Assembly: GCA_026826555.1 (NCBI GenBank)
Contig: JAKSZT010020697.1
Location: forward strand, 3,243,612 to 3,307,611
DNA length: 64,000 nt
Origin: Tolypeutes matacus
Taxonomy: Eukaryota; Chordata; Mammalia; Cingulata; Chlamyphoridae
Reading direction: 5' to 3'
Part shown: positions 1-11,650 of the stretch, piece after piece
Layout: each line of letters begins with the position of its first letter
How positions within the stretch are numbered: position 1 is the stretch's first letter
Program-made: the position numbers and the translations under genes
The notes under the pieces: generated by a model
The model's database searches: none
Told to the model about the DNA's origin: nothing
Seen by the model: the letters and a program-made list of their open reading frames with translations, nothing else

Positions 1-153
1 GGAGCACTACCTTCATTCCAGGGCCACTGCCACTCCTAAAGACTCTCTAATGTTCATAAGTCCCAATAAAGCTTATGTCTGACTCATTGCCAGGTATGTT
101 CTTTAGTCTTGCAGCAGCTCTGACACATGCCCTAAATGAGTTGGGTTAGAACA
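1..153 (+). repeat. 3' part of the 5' LTR of provirus ERV-A
   Basis: This stretch is repeated, diverged, at 3170-3307: both share 'gttcataagtccc', 'gcattctttagtc'-like and 'gagttgggttagaaca' blocks, and both end in CA. An AATAAA signal sits at 65-70, as expected for an R region. Because a primer-site-like TTTGGTG follows directly at 154 and retroviral protease and RT follow in the same direction, this is the end of a 5' LTR. The rest of the LTR lies outside the window. Confidence 0.7.
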
Positions 154-1160
154 TTTGGTGAGCCAGCCAAGAGACTGAAGGACCACCGGCAGTAGCAGGC
201 ATGAGCTCAGGGTAGGAGAATCGGTGTGGGAAATCCTGGGTTGGCCTATAATGTCCATGTGTGGAGGGTTGGCTACCCTCCTGGATGAGTGGGGACTGCC
301 AAGAGAGGATGGGGACACCCTGAAAACTCTGCCATGTATACTGGCTGTGCTACAACAGGTGGCAGAACAGCTGCACTTAAATACGAAAATGGGTGACCAC
401 CAGATAGCAGCGACTATAGCACGCCCCCTGTTAGGAGACTTGTGAATGGTTACCAAGGCAGAGCAAGTGTGAAAGTCCTCTGTGTGCTGCTTAGAAGAGT
501 AAAGCTAGAAAGGGATATGTGCCTGGCACAGGCATGGATGAAAGACTCTAACCAATCACCTGAACTGAGTTGATGATCAGTTGGAAAACCTGTCTTGTAG
601 AAATGCTTGGGTTATGGGCTGCAGGCTGCCTCAAGTCCAGGTTTGGAGGATATTAACCACATCTGGGAGGACCCTAAGGCATGGGATCCTATGGAATCCT
701 CCTCATATGAGAAGGAGGAGAAAGAATGGGAAGAGGAAGAAGATGAGAACCCCTGCGAGTATGCCCTATGATACTACAGAAGTGTAAGCATTACAAGATC
801 AACCCGCTGGGGTCCAACATTTCCAACCACCAAGCAGAAGTCATATATAACTATAAGAGATTACACTGCTCCTGGCACAGAAAGTGCCCCAAGGACATGA
901 TGGTCTTAACCATCTGTGAAATTTACAAAACTATCCTCTCAGAAAGCTGGGAGAGAAGTGAAAATAGGAAAAATGCTGCCGCCCAAACTCCAGGAACCTT
1001 CTGCTTCCCAAGAGAAGCTTGGTAGGCACATGTATACCTACCATAGGGGAGGAGTCAAGATCCCTTGGTAAGAACAATAGCTAGGGATCCTGAGGATCCA
1101 AGGTCACATGTAGAATTAACTCGTATTGGTCCCCTACTAATCATCAAAGGTGTGAGCCTT
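154..1160 (+). pseudogene. ERV-A leader and gag-region remnant
   Basis: The sequence between the 5' LTR end and the protease motif should contain primer-binding site, leader and gag. It starts TTTGGTGAGCC, which has the TGG expected of a tRNA primer site, but I cannot match it to a particular tRNA. Around 690-770 a plus-strand reading encodes a strongly acidic Glu-rich stretch. No capsid or zinc-knuckle motif is recognisable and stops occur in all frames, so gag is assigned by position only. Confidence 0.4.
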
Positions 1161-1330
1161 AATAGACACAGGGGCTATATGTACTTTAATTCAGGGCAAA
1201 GTAGTGCGATTCCACAGACAAGTGCTGGCTATAGATGGGTATGGGGGAAAAACAATTCATGCTAAGCAATAATTTTTAGTTTTACAAATTGGATGATTAC
1301 TTCCCCAAAAGTATACACTGTATATTTCTC
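1161..1330 (+). pseudogene. ERV-A retroviral protease remnant
   Basis: In the frame starting at 1165 the codons read Asp-Thr-Gly-Ala followed by Ile-Cys-Thr-Leu-Ile, the usual active-site loop of a retroviral aspartic protease; the catalytic Asp is intact at 1165-1167. The frame stays open to about 1268, where a TAA interrupts it, and a TGA lies just upstream. Sequence resembling the protease C-terminus and protease-RT linker continues, with further stops, to about 1500. It lies between the gag region and the RT as expected. It is a broken pseudogene. Confidence 0.65.
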
Positions 1331-1499
1331 CTATACCCAAATTTTAGGAATTGACATTCTGCAGAAGGCCACATTAGAGACTACCATAGAAGAATTATGC
1401 CTCTAATGCAGAGTAATAAAAGAGATGCTACAGGAACAAGCTGAAAGATCCCTACAGACTCCCGAGAGGCAAGAGGAAATTACTGTGACAATTCAGGAA

Positions 1500-2130
1500 T
1501 TAGAAAACATAGGGATGATAATAAATACCCATAGTCCTTTCAATAGTCTTTTATGGCCAGTGTGAAAGCCTGATGGAACATGGGGCATGGCAGTAGATTA
1601 TCTTGAATTAAATAAAGTAACACCACCACTGTATGCAGCAGCCCCAAACATTGATGGTTTACTGCAAGAAATTAGAACCCAGTTATGTAGCAATCACTTT
1701 GTTTTAGATCTTGCTAATGTTTTCTTTAGTATCTCCTTAGACAAGTCAAGCTCATCTGCATTCGCCTTCATGTGGAAAGGCCAACAATTGATGTTTGCAG
1801 TGCTTCTGCAAGGCTATGTGCAACTTAACCATCTGTCATGGCCTCATGGTAACAGATCTGACCGCATGTTAGAAACCTATAGCTGTGGGAAGCGGCTGTG
1901 GCTCAATCAGTAGGGCTCCCGTTTACCATATGGGAGGCCCTGGGTTCGGTTCCCGGGGCCTCCTGGTGAGGGCAGGCCCGCCTGCACGGCGTGGTTGGCT
2001 GACCCAGTGAGCACGGGCAGCAAGGGGGGGATAAATGAATAAATAAATAAAATCTTAAAAAAAAAAAAAAGAAACCTATAGCTGTAACCCTCTTTCATTA
2101 TATTGATGACATTATATTATAGCTATCAAA
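1500..2130 (+). pseudogene. ERV-A reverse transcriptase remnant, split by a SINE
   Basis: From about 1555 the translation reads 'KPDGTWGMAVDYLELNK', the first conserved block of a retroviral RT, followed by a 'DLANVFFSIS' block near 1705-1735 and a 'QGY' block near 1810. The catalytic Tyr-Ile-Asp-Asp box is at 2099-2110. The DAS SINE at 1887-2069 lies between the QGY block and the YIDD box. A stop codon interrupts the start of the RT. After about 2130 homology jumps to env, so RNase H and integrase are deleted. The type of RT block resembles that of ERV-L/ERV-S-like retroviruses (inference). Confidence 0.75.
1887..2069 (+). mobile_element. DAS-type tRNA-derived SINE (young-looking copy)
   Basis: The element begins gggaagcggctgtggctc, has an A-box-like stretch near 1898-1912 and a B box GGTTCGGTTCC at 1943-1953, then a GC-rich body, an (aaat)n segment and a poly-A tail. 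It is flanked by a perfect 16-bp target-site duplication, agaaacctatagctgt, at 1871-1886 and 2070-2085. This family is the armadillo DAS SINE, known to derive from a tRNA gene and to be moved by L1. It is very similar to the copy at 21612-21790. Confidence 0.9.
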
Positions 2131-2139
2131 CAAGAAAAT

Positions 2140-2720
2140 GATAGTCTTTTCCAATGGCAGGCCTACCACTCATTAACTGGGGCCAACCCATCCCCTAAAG
2201 GATGGCTAGAGTTCATGGGCAAAATGGGTGGCTGTCTTTGTCCTATAACTGAACCAGAAAATGTATGTGGGACTACCATGTGTACCTGCCACTTTATATG
2301 ACTCATATCCCCATACTCCCAGTAACTGGAAAAAGGTCAAGGCCAGATATAAAGTAAAGTGCACTCCTTAGTGGTACTATCCATTTGCCATTTTTGTGCC
2401 AGGTGGTGCTACAATTATCACCAAAAAACACATAACTGCTTTAGCCAACCACATTGCTCAAGCTCTCAATAATTCCAATGTAGCAACTTCCTTACTAAAT
2501 GAGGAAACTACCCAACTATGTAAGGTAGTTTTTCAAAATACAATAGCTTTAAATATTCTTACAGCTAACAAGGTGGAACCCGTGCCCTTATTAATGTTCA
2601 ATGTTGTATATATATTCCTGATCAATCCCATAATATTTCACAAGCTTTAAATCATATACAAGAGCACATACAGCACATTAATAAATTAGCTATTGTCCCT
2701 CTATCTTACTGGTTTAATTG
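2140..2720 (+). pseudogene. ERV-A env remnant (end of SU and TM subunit)
   Basis: The reading at 2396-2580 shows the N-terminal heptad region of a retroviral transmembrane subunit (runs such as 'ITALANHIAQALNN' and 'VVFQNTIALNILTA'). The frame then shifts by one base. In the next frame, near 2571-2620, a Gly-Gly-Thr-Arg-Ala-Leu stretch is followed by a Cys-Cys pair, corresponding to the CX6CC motif of gamma-type env proteins; the first Cys is Arg here. Sequence at 2140-2390 is probably the tail of SU. The gene is broken by the frameshift and by loss of most of SU. Confidence 0.6.
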
Positions 2721-2724
2721 CCAT

Positions 2725-3307
2725 TGTTAGTCCTGGTAACATGGTTTTGTAAGTCTACTACTCTTGGTGGAAGACTCTTATTATTCTGTTGTCTGATCTA
2801 CTGTTGCAGTGGAAAGTGGATGCAATGCATGTCCTTTGGTCAATGTAAGCTTCTGCATAGGAGTGGATTTTGGGAGCCCAAGGCCCAGGCTCCCACTCCA
2901 TAATTTTAAAAAAGCATGCAGCACGTAGCTGCCTGTGTGACCCGGACATAAGTTAAATATTAATAAATCTCCCCAGAGGGAAAAGAACATATAGATGCTA
3001 TCAGTCTCTTCAAGGCAGACAGTTCCTTCCTACAATATAATACCAGACTCCAATTTGTGCTCCATGTGACCCAAGCAGAAGCTATGTTCTTATTACCCTG
3101 GGGAAATATCTTTGTTCTAAAAGCCTTATATTGCCCATCACTTTCCCACCATTTTAAACAGTGTTAACTTTATTCTCTGGACCACCACCAGTGAAGATCC
3201 TCTCCTGTTCATAAGTCCCAAACAGTTTATATCTTAAGCAATGCCAAGTGCATTCTTTAGTCATGCAGCTGCTCTGACCCATGCCATTCAGGAGTTGGGT
3301 TAGAACA
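2725..3307 (+). repeat. ERV-A 3' end and 3' LTR
   Basis: At least 3170-3307 aligns with the 5' LTR end at 1-153 and finishes with the same 'gttgggttagaaca'. The left edge of the LTR cannot be fixed; 2725-3170 holds env tail, a purine-rich tract near 2970-2992 that could be the polypurine tract, and the upstream LTR. The retroviral polyA signal seen in the 5' copy is altered here (cccaaacag). L1 sequence begins immediately after 3307. Confidence 0.6.
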
Positions 3308-3589
3308 CCTCATAAATGGAGGATCTAAAAATGAAGAGAAAATTAAACACAAAGCAAGCGCAAGGATGGAAAAAGCAAACATTAGAGTAAAGAAAAATGA
3401 AATGGAGAATAAAAAAACAATTACGAGTATCAACAAAACCAAGAGTTGGAGTTCATTCCTTGACAAGAACAATAAAATATACAAACTTTTATCTAGACTA
3501 ACAAAGAAATATAGAGAAAGAGAAGGCATGAACAACTAAAGTCTAGAATGAAAGGGGAGACATTACCACCAACTTCAAAGAACTAAAAT
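3308..3589 (+). mobile_element. Old plus-strand L1, part 1 (ORF2 region)
   Basis: Translation near 3425-3530 resembles the L1 ORF2 segment between endonuclease and RT (Asn-Lys-Thr-Lys-Ser-Trp followed by a Lys-rich run). The element continues at 9200 after a nested minus-strand L1. The junction carries a short target duplication, agaactaaaat at 3579-3589 versus agaaataaaat at 9189-9199. Confidence 0.75.
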
Positions 3590-4118
3590 CTTTTTTGTGT
3601 GTGTGGATGGTAGCATTGTTATAACTGTTATACAGATAGTGAAACACAGCAACTAAACATTGTCAATAGTTTAAAATATAGTTTACAATTTAGACGGTAC
3701 AGTTTAATAATTTTTGATGATATTTACCATGTCCTGTGTCCATTATTGTAAGGTAATGAAAAGCATTTCCCATGACCACTAAATACCCTCTGTTTGATCT
3801 TTTCTGTTCCTTCCTCCCCATCCCCCTGGGGCATATGATACTCCCCTGTCTTGACTCATGGGATGACAAGATTCATAGTTACATGCCCTGGGTATTCTAA
3901 CCTGTCCTTCCTAATCTACCCAACCTGTCAATCCTGCACCACCAAACCCAGTAATATCATTACCCATCTGTCCAATCGTTCAATATGCAACTATACTCTA
4001 TCACTTTACCATAGATTATGTCCATATGGGTGATGGCTCACAACCTACTCTTCTCTTTCTCTCCCTTGTTAACCTATCTTTCAGACAATGGTTCTCAGAG
4101 ACTGCTCACTTTCTGCAA

Positions 4119-7100
4119 TTCAAATCAGTGAGGTCATATACTGTTCATCCTTCAATGCCTGGCTTGCTTCACTCAATATAAGGTCTTCAAGATTCATCCA
4201 TGTTATTCCATGTGTTGGCACTTTATTCCTTCTTACAGCTGAGTAATATTCCATTGCACATATGTACCACATTTTGCTTATCCATTCACCTGTTGATGGG
4301 CACTGGGACTGATTCCAACTTTTGGCAATTGTGAACAATGCCGCTGTGAACATTGGTGTGCATATATGTCTTCGTGTCTTTGCTTTCAATTCTTCTGGGT
4401 ATATGCCCAGCAGTGGAATCGCTGGATCATAAGACAGATCTATTGTAAGTTTTTTGAGGAACCGCCATAGTGTCCTCCAGAGTGGCTGGGCCATTCCACA
4501 ATCCCACCAGCAGTGGATTAGGTTTCCTATTCCTCCACATCCTCTCCAACACTTATATTCTGCTGTTTTTTTAATAGCTGCCATTCTCATGGTTGTAAGA
4601 TGGTATCTCATTGTAGTTTTGATTTACATTTCCCTAATAGCTAGCAATGTCGAGCATTTTTTCATGTGCTTTTTAGCCATTTGCATTTCTTCCTTGGTGA
4701 AGTGTCTTTTCAGGTCACTCGCCCATTTTTTAAAAGAGTTGTTTGTCTTTTTATTTTCGAGGTGTAGGATTTTTTTATATATGCAGGATATTAGGCTCCT
4801 ATCAGATATATGGTTGTCAAATATTTTCTCCCATTGGGTAGGCTGCCTTTTTATTTTCTAAATAACATCTTTTGAGGTGCAGAAGTTTTTAATTTTGAAG
4901 AGATCCCATTTATCTATTTTTTCTCTTGCTGCTCATGCTTTGGCTGTGAAGTTAATGAAACCATTTCCTATTACAAGGTCCTGTAGATGCTTCCCTACAT
5001 TACCTTCCAAGGTCTTTATGGTTCTGGTTCCTATATTTAGATCTGTGATCCATCTTGAGTTGATTTTTTAAAAAGGTGTTAGATGGTATTCTTCTCTCAT
5101 TCTTTTGGATATGGACATCCAGTTCTCCAAGCACCACTTGTTAAAGAGGCCATTCTCTCCCAACTGAGTGGGCTTGGTGGCCTTGCCAAATATCAGATGA
5201 CTGTATATGTCAGGATCTATATCAGAACTCTCAATTCAGATCCATTGGTCAGTAGGTCTATCCTTGTGCTAATACCATGCATTTTTGATCACTGTAGCTT
5301 TGTAGTATGTTTTAAAGTCAGGTAATGTGATACCTCCAACTTCATTTTTCTTTTTCAATAAGTCTTTGGCAATTTGGGGCCTCTTACCTTTCCAAATATA
5401 TTTTTGGATAGTTTTTCCAGTTCCTTAAAAAATATAGGGTTGATTGTTATTGGAATTGTATTAAATCTGTAGATTAGTTTGGGTAGGATAGACATCTTGA
5501 TGATGTTTAGTCTTCTTATCCATGAACAGGGAATATTTTTCCGTTAATTTAAGTCTTCTTTGATTTTCTTTAACAGTGTTGTGTAGTTTTCTGTATATAA
5601 GTCCTTTACATCTTTAGTTAAATTTATTCCGAGGTATTTGATTCTTTTAGTTACTATTGTAAATGGTATTTTTCTATTTCCTCCTCAGATTGCTCGTTAT
5701 TGGTGTACAGAAATGCTACTGATTTTTGAGCATTGATCTATAGCCTGCAACATTACTGAACTCCTTTATAAGTTCTAGAAGCTTTGCTGTAGATTTCTCT
5801 GGTCTTTCTTTGTATAGGATCATGTCATCTGCAAATAATGGAATTTTTACTTCTTCTTTTTCAATCTGGTTGCCTCTTATATCCTTCTCTTGCCTCAGTG
5901 CTCAAGCAAGTACTTCTAAGACAATGTTAAATAGGAGTGGTGATAATGGGCATACTTGTCTTGTTCCCGATCTCAGAGGGAAGGCTTTTAGGATTTCACC
6001 ATTGAAGATGATGTTAGCTTTGAGGTTTTCATATATACCCTTTATCATATTCAGAAGATTTCCTTCTATTCCTATCTTTTGCAGTGTTTTTATCAGGAAA
6101 GAGTGCTGTATTTTGTCAAGTGTTTTTTCTGCATCTATAGAGATGATCATGTGATTTTTTCTTTCAATTTGTTTATGTGGTGTATTACATTGATTGATTT
6201 TCTTATATTGAACCATCCTTGCATACCTGGGATGAAACCCACTTGGTCATGGTGTATAATCCTTTTGATATGTTGTTGAATGCGATTAGCAAGTATTTTG
6301 TTGAGGATTTTAGCCTCTAGGTTCATTAGAGATATTGGTCTGTAATTTTCCTTTCTTGTGGTATCTTTGTTTGGTTTTCTTATTAGGGTAATATTTGCAT
6401 CATAGAATGAGTTAGGCAATGTTCTTTTACTTCTATTTTTTGGAAGAGCTTAAGCAGAATTGATGTTGGCTCTTTCCGGAGTGTTTGGTAGAATTCAGCT
6501 CTGAAGCCATCTGGTCCTGGCCTCTTCTTAGTTGGGAGGTTTTTGATGACTGAGTCTATCTCTTTACTTGTAATTGGACTGTTAGTTCACCAGTTTCATC
6601 TTTCAGCAATGTAGGTTGTTTGTGAGTTTTAGAAACTTGTCCATTTCCTCTAAATTATCATTCTTGTTGGCATATAATTTTTCAAAGCATCCTTTTATGA
6701 TACTCTTTATTTCTGTAGGGTCAGTAGTGATATCCCCTTGCTCATTCCTTATTCTGTGTATTTGCATTGTTCTCTCTTTTTCTTTGTTAGTCTGGCTAAG
6801 GGTTTGTCAATTTTATTGATATTCTCAAAGAACCAGCTTTTGGTTTTGTTTATTGTTTCCAGGGCTTTCTTATTCTCTATTTCATTTAGTTCTGCTCTAA
6901 TCTTTGTTATTTCCTTCTTTCTACTTCCTTTATGTTTAGTTTGTTGTTGTTTTCCAATTCCTCCAAATGTGCAGTTGAGTCTTCAATTTTAGCTCTTTCT
7001 TCTTTTTTAATATATGTATTTATGGCTGTGAACTTCCCTCTCAGGACAGCTTTCACTGCATCTCATAGGTTTTAATATGTTGTGTTGTCATTTTCATTAG

Positions 7101-7925
7101 TTTCAAGGTAATTACTGATTTCTTTTGGGATTTCCTCCTTAACCCACTGTTTGTCTAAGAGTGTGTTGTTTAACTTCCATATTCTTGTGCCTAACCTGTT
7201 TCTCTGGCCCTTAGTGATTTCCAATTTCATTCCATTGTGATCAGAGGAATTACTTTGTATAATCTCAATATTTCCAAATTCATTGAGAGTTGTTCTGTGG
7301 CCTAGCATGTGGTCTATCTTGGAGTATGATCCATATGCACTCGAGAAGAATGTAAATCCTGTTGTATTTGGGTGTATTGTTCTGTATATTTCTATTAAGT
7401 CCAAGTTCTCTAATATATTGTTGAGAGTATTTCTTCCTTTATTGATTCTCTGTCCAGATGTTCTGTCTAAAGTTGATAATGGTGTATTAAAAACCCCTGC
7501 TATAACTGTAGAGGAATTTATTTCTCCACTTAGCTTTTCCAGAGTTAACCTCACGCATTTTGAGGCACTTTGATTAGGTGTGTAAATATTTATGATTGTT
7601 CTTTCTTCTTGAGAGATTACCCCTTTTACTAATATATAGTGTCCATCTTTGTCTCTTACAATAGTTTTGAGTGTAAAGTCTATTTTATCTAATATTAGAA
7701 TAGCTACTCCTGCCCTTTTCGGCTATTGTTAGCTTGTAAAATTGTTTTCCAGCCATTCACTTTCAGTGTCCTTGAATCCCTGGGTCGAAGGTGGGTTTCT
7801 TGTAGACAGCATATAGATGGATCATATTTCTTTATCCATTCTGCCAATCTGTGTCTCTTGAGTGGTGAATTTAATCCATTAACATTCAGTGTTATTACTC
7901 GCAACAAATTTCTTACTTCAGGCAT
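4119..7925 (-). pseudogene. L1-A ORF2 (endonuclease-reverse transcriptase), broken
   Basis: ORF2 supplies the endonuclease and reverse transcriptase for target-primed retrotransposition. From a minus-strand ATG at 7923-7925 the protein shows the endonuclease N-terminus ('ITLNVNGLNSPLKRHR') and the catalytic 'QETHL' block near 7800. RT follows, with conserved 'NYRPISLMN' near 6330, '[10 protein letters not shown]' near 6245, and an intact Phe-Ala-Asp-Asp active-site box near 5824-5836. The C-terminal domain ends near 4119. Several frameshifts and stops break the frame; length is close to the normal 1,270 codons. Confidence 0.85.
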
Positions 7926-7996
7926 ATTTTCTTTGGGTTAATGTATGTCATATGTTGTTTTGTTTCTGTTTTTGTCTTTTTAGTTGTTTTTAAACT

Positions 7997-8873
7997 CTCC
8001 TCCAACTCTCTCTCCCTTGTTTTTTCCTTTCATCCTTAGAACTTCCTTTAGTATTTCTTGAAGTGCCAGTTTCTTATTGACATACTCTCTTAATTTCTGT
8101 TTATCTGTGAATATTTTGAACTCTCCATCATTTTTGAATGCCAATAGAGTATTCGCAGCTGGAAATTTTTTTCTTTTAGTACTTAGACTATGTCATACCA
8201 CTCTCTTCTTGCCTCCATGGTTTCAGATGAGAAATCAGCACTTAATGTGCTTCCATTGTATGTGATGGTTCTCTTTTATCTTGCTGCCTTGAGTATTTTC
8301 TCTTTGTCTTGAGCATTGGATATTTTGACAAGTATATGTCTTGGAGTTGGTCTGTTGGGATTTATACTGTTTGGGGTGCACTGTGCTTCCTGGATCAGCA
8401 CAACCATCTCTCTCAATAGGGTTGGGAAGTTTTCAGCCATTATTTCCTTCAACACTCCTTCTGTTCCCTTTCCCTTCTCTTCTCCTTCTGGGATGCCCAT
8501 AATGCGTATGTTGTGCATTTTGTGTTTTCAGTTAAATCCCTGAGTCCCTGCTAGATTTTTTCTTTTTTGTATATCTGTTTGATTTCAGATGTATTGTCTT
8601 CCACATCACTAATTCTTTCTTCTGCCTGTTCAAATCTGCTGTTATGTGAATCCAGCATCTTTTTAATTTCTTATATTGTGCCATTGATCACCATCATATC
8701 ATTATCTTTTTGAGTATGTTTACAATTTCTTCAGTATGTTCTACCAGTGTCTTCTTTATATCCTTAATCTCTTCTTTCACTACATTAAGTTGGTTCATGA
8801 TATTTGTTTGGAAAGTTTTGATGTCTTCCTGTTTCTCAGTGTGGTTTGTAATTTTTTGTTGCCCTCTAGTCAT
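7997..8873 (-). pseudogene. L1-A ORF1 (RNA-binding chaperone), broken
   Basis: L1 ORF1 encodes the trimeric coiled-coil RNA-binding protein that coats L1 RNA. A minus-strand ATG at 8871-8873 opens a Lys/Glu-rich coiled-coil part that is soon frameshifted and stopped. The central RNA-recognition part is clear at 8276-8518 ('HNIRIMGIPEGEEKGKG' followed by a run ending 'HILVKI'). The C-terminal domain continues in broken frames to about 7997. The order ORF1 then ORF2 with a short gap of about 70 bp is normal for L1. Confidence 0.75.
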
Positions 8874-10406
8874 TATTTTATCTTGATGGGTTTATTCAGT
8901 TGACTAGCTTCTCTCTCTGCTCTAGAGTTTTATTTAGCTGGTGGTTCTGTGTGTGTGTTAAGTTTTCTCTTTGACACTTTTTCTTCTTATTTTATTTCCT
9001 TGCTTCTTTCTATGTTACGAATCTCTACTGATCTGTCCATGCCATCAATCTGCCTGCCGATAGATGAGCCAGATTTCTCGCTCCATGCACTCAAAGCACA
9101 GACCCCTGGGCAGGACCTTGTCCACAATCTGCCATCCTCAGGGAGCTAGTCAGAGAGTGTACTCCTAAATGACACCATCTTGCCCTCCAGAAATAAAATT
9201 TTTATAAGAGTACACTATGAAAAACTGCATGCCAAATAATTAGATAACCTACAGGAAATGGACACATTCCTAGAAACACAGTAACAAACTACACTGACTC
9301 AAAAAGAAATAGGAGGTCTCAAGAGAACAATAGCTAGTAAACAACCTTCATCAGAAATCAAAAATCTCACCAAAAAAAAAAGTCCCAGACCACATAGCTC
9401 TAGAGGTGAATTTTATGAAACATTCCAAGAATAATTTACACAATTCCTGGTAAAATTCTTCAAAGCAATATGAGAGAAATGAACACTTTCTGCTCATTCT
9501 ATCAGGCCAAAATCAACCTAACACCAAAAATAGATGAAGATAACACAAAGAAAGAAATTTACATACAAATATACATCATAATTGATGTGAAACTCCTCAG
9601 CAAAACACTAGTAACCCAAATTCAACAACAGATTAAAGCATTAAACACCAAGATCAGGTGATATTTATCCCAGGTAAAGAAGGATGGTTCAATATAAGAA
9701 AATTAAATAATATATGACATCAGTTTAACAAAACAGAGGAAAAAAAACACATGATCATCTCAATTTTGAAGATATCTTCAAAAAACATATTCAATTGTGA
9801 AGGACTGAAAGCTTTATTCTAGTATCAGGAACAAGACAAGGATATTCACTGATATTATTTTATTTAAAATGGTACTGTAATTTCTTGCCAGAACAATTAG
9901 ATAAGAAAACTAAATAAAATCCATCAAATTTCAAAGGAAGAAGTAAAACTTTCCCTATTTGCAGATGACATGAACCTATATGTAGAGAAACATCTTGAAA
10001 AATTCACAACAAAACACCCACAGCTAATAAATGTACTCCACAAAGTGGTGGGATACAAGATCAACAGCCAAAAATCAGTAGTAACTAAAAGATGACCCAA
10101 TTTAAAATGGGAATATTCTTCAATAGGTAGTTTTCCAAGTCATTTATACAAATTGCCAAAAAGCACAAGAAACAATGCTCAGCGCCATTAGCCATTAGGG
10201 AAATGCAAATCAAAAGCACAATGAGATACCAGTTCACAGTAACTAGAATGGTTACTATTAAATAATGGAAAATTATAAGTGTTGGAGGAATAACAGCATT
10301 CATTCATTGGTGGTGGGAATGTAAAATGGAGCAGCCACTGTGGAAAACAATTTGGCGGTTCCTTAGATCATTAAGTGGAAAATTCACATATGACCCAGTG
10401 TAACTG

Positions 10407-10843
10407 TGTATTAGTCAGTGTTTTCCACAGAAATAGAACCACGAGGTTTCATATATGATGTAAATATTATGAGATTTATAATAGGAAATAGCTGACATGA
10501 CTACAGGCAATGAGCATGTCCATATTCCCTTGGGCAGGCTACAAGCTGGGAACTCCAATGAAGATGTCTGATGAATTCCACAGAAGCTGGCTGACTGAAG
10601 AATTCTTACTTCTGATTGCTGAAAACATCTCCTTTAAAGCATTCAACTGATTGAATGAGAATTGCTCATTGCTGAAGGCAATCTCTTATTTGATGGTAGA
10701 TGGAATCAGCCAGAGATATAATGAACATGCTATTGGTTTCAATCCACAAAATATCCTCACAGTAATAGTGAGGCCAGTGCTTTCTTGACCAGACATCTAG
10801 ACACCATAACTTAGTCAAGTTGCACATGAATTAACCATCACAC
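10407..10843 (-). repeat. Solo LTR-like element inserted in the old L1
   Basis: The segment begins tgtattagtcag and ends taaccatcaca, so on the minus strand it starts TGTGATGGTTAATT and ends TAATACA, with 5'-TG...CA-3' termini. This terminal pattern is common to a widespread mammalian LTR family (MaLR/ERVL-type by memory). L1 sequence is continuous on both sides ('tatgacccag' before, 'tcccagctctaggtata' after). Confidence 0.55.
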
Positions 10844-10990
10844 ATGGAAATCCCAGCTCTAGGTATATACATAAAAGAATCGAAAGCAGTGACTCAAAAA
10901 GATTCTTGCACAACACTTTTCATATTGGCATTATTCACAATTTTCAAAACACAGATGTAACCAAAGTGCCCATCAACTGAAAATTAGCTA

Positions 10991-11023
10991 GGGTTAGGGT
11001 TAGAGTTAGGGTTAGAGTTGGGG
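10991..11023 (+). repeat. Interstitial telomere-like repeat
   Basis: About five and a half hexamers of GGGTTA and its variant GAGTTA/GAGTTG, within L1 3' ORF2 sequence where an L1 would normally read straight through to 'ggataaataaaatatgg'. Confidence 0.85.
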
Positions 11024-11650
11024 ATAAATAAAATATGGCATATACATACAACAGAATATTATTAAATAACCATGAAAAGGAATGAAGTTCTGATACATTC
11101 AATAACATTTATAAACCTTAAAGACATCATGTTAATCAAATAAGCCATGCACAAAAGGACAAATATTATATGATCTCAATTTTATGAATTAATTAGAATA
11201 AGCAAATTCATAGATTCAGAAACTAGAATATAGATTTTCAGGGACAGGCATGGGAGTAAGGAATGGAAAGTTAATGCTTAAATTGTACAGAGTTTCTATT
11301 TGGGATGATGGAAAAGAAGTTTGCTAATGAATGGTGGTGAGGGTAGCACAACATTTTGAACATTATTAACAGCACTGAGTTAAATGTTTGCATGTAACTA
11401 AAGGGGGAAATTTTAGATTACATATATGTTATTACAATAAAAATTGAAAATAAAAACAGCTTGTGCAACACAAACAGGGAATCTGTGTACTATAGTTATT
11501 AGTACAATTATAAGAAAATTCTTTCACCAATTGTAACGAATATTCCACACAAATGCAAGTTGATAATTACAGGGGGGTATATGGGAACTCTGTATTATGT
11601 GCATGGTTTTTCTGTAAAACTACAAATTCTCTATTAAAAACAATAAATAA

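Larger units (their letters stand above)
3590..9188 (-). mobile_element. Near-full-length L1 (L1-A), minus strand, nested in an older L1
   Basis: Read on the minus strand the element starts at 9188 with ggagggcaagatggtg, a typical L1 5' UTR start, and runs through 5' UTR, ORF1 and ORF2 to a 3' UTR that ends at a short T run at 3591-3596 (its A tail). An 11-bp target duplication with one mismatch (3579-3589 / 9189-9199) marks the insertion into an older plus-strand L1. Its 3' UTR is only about 520 bp and stops where the homologous L1 at 26994-32835 continues for a further 2 kb. Both ORFs are interrupted, so it is not active. Confidence 0.88.
9200..11650 (+). mobile_element. Old plus-strand L1, part 2 (RT to 3' end)
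   Basis: Continues the L1 interrupted at 3589. RT homology runs from 9200; the active-site box reads Phe-Ala-Asp-Asp at about 9957-9968. At about 10085 the sequence jumps to the ORF2 C-terminus ('[18 protein letters not shown]'-like), so about 1 kb is deleted. An LTR is inserted at 10407-10843 and a telomere-like tract lies at 10991-11023. The 3' UTR ends near 11640 in an A-rich stretch. Many stops; an ancient copy. Confidence 0.8.
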
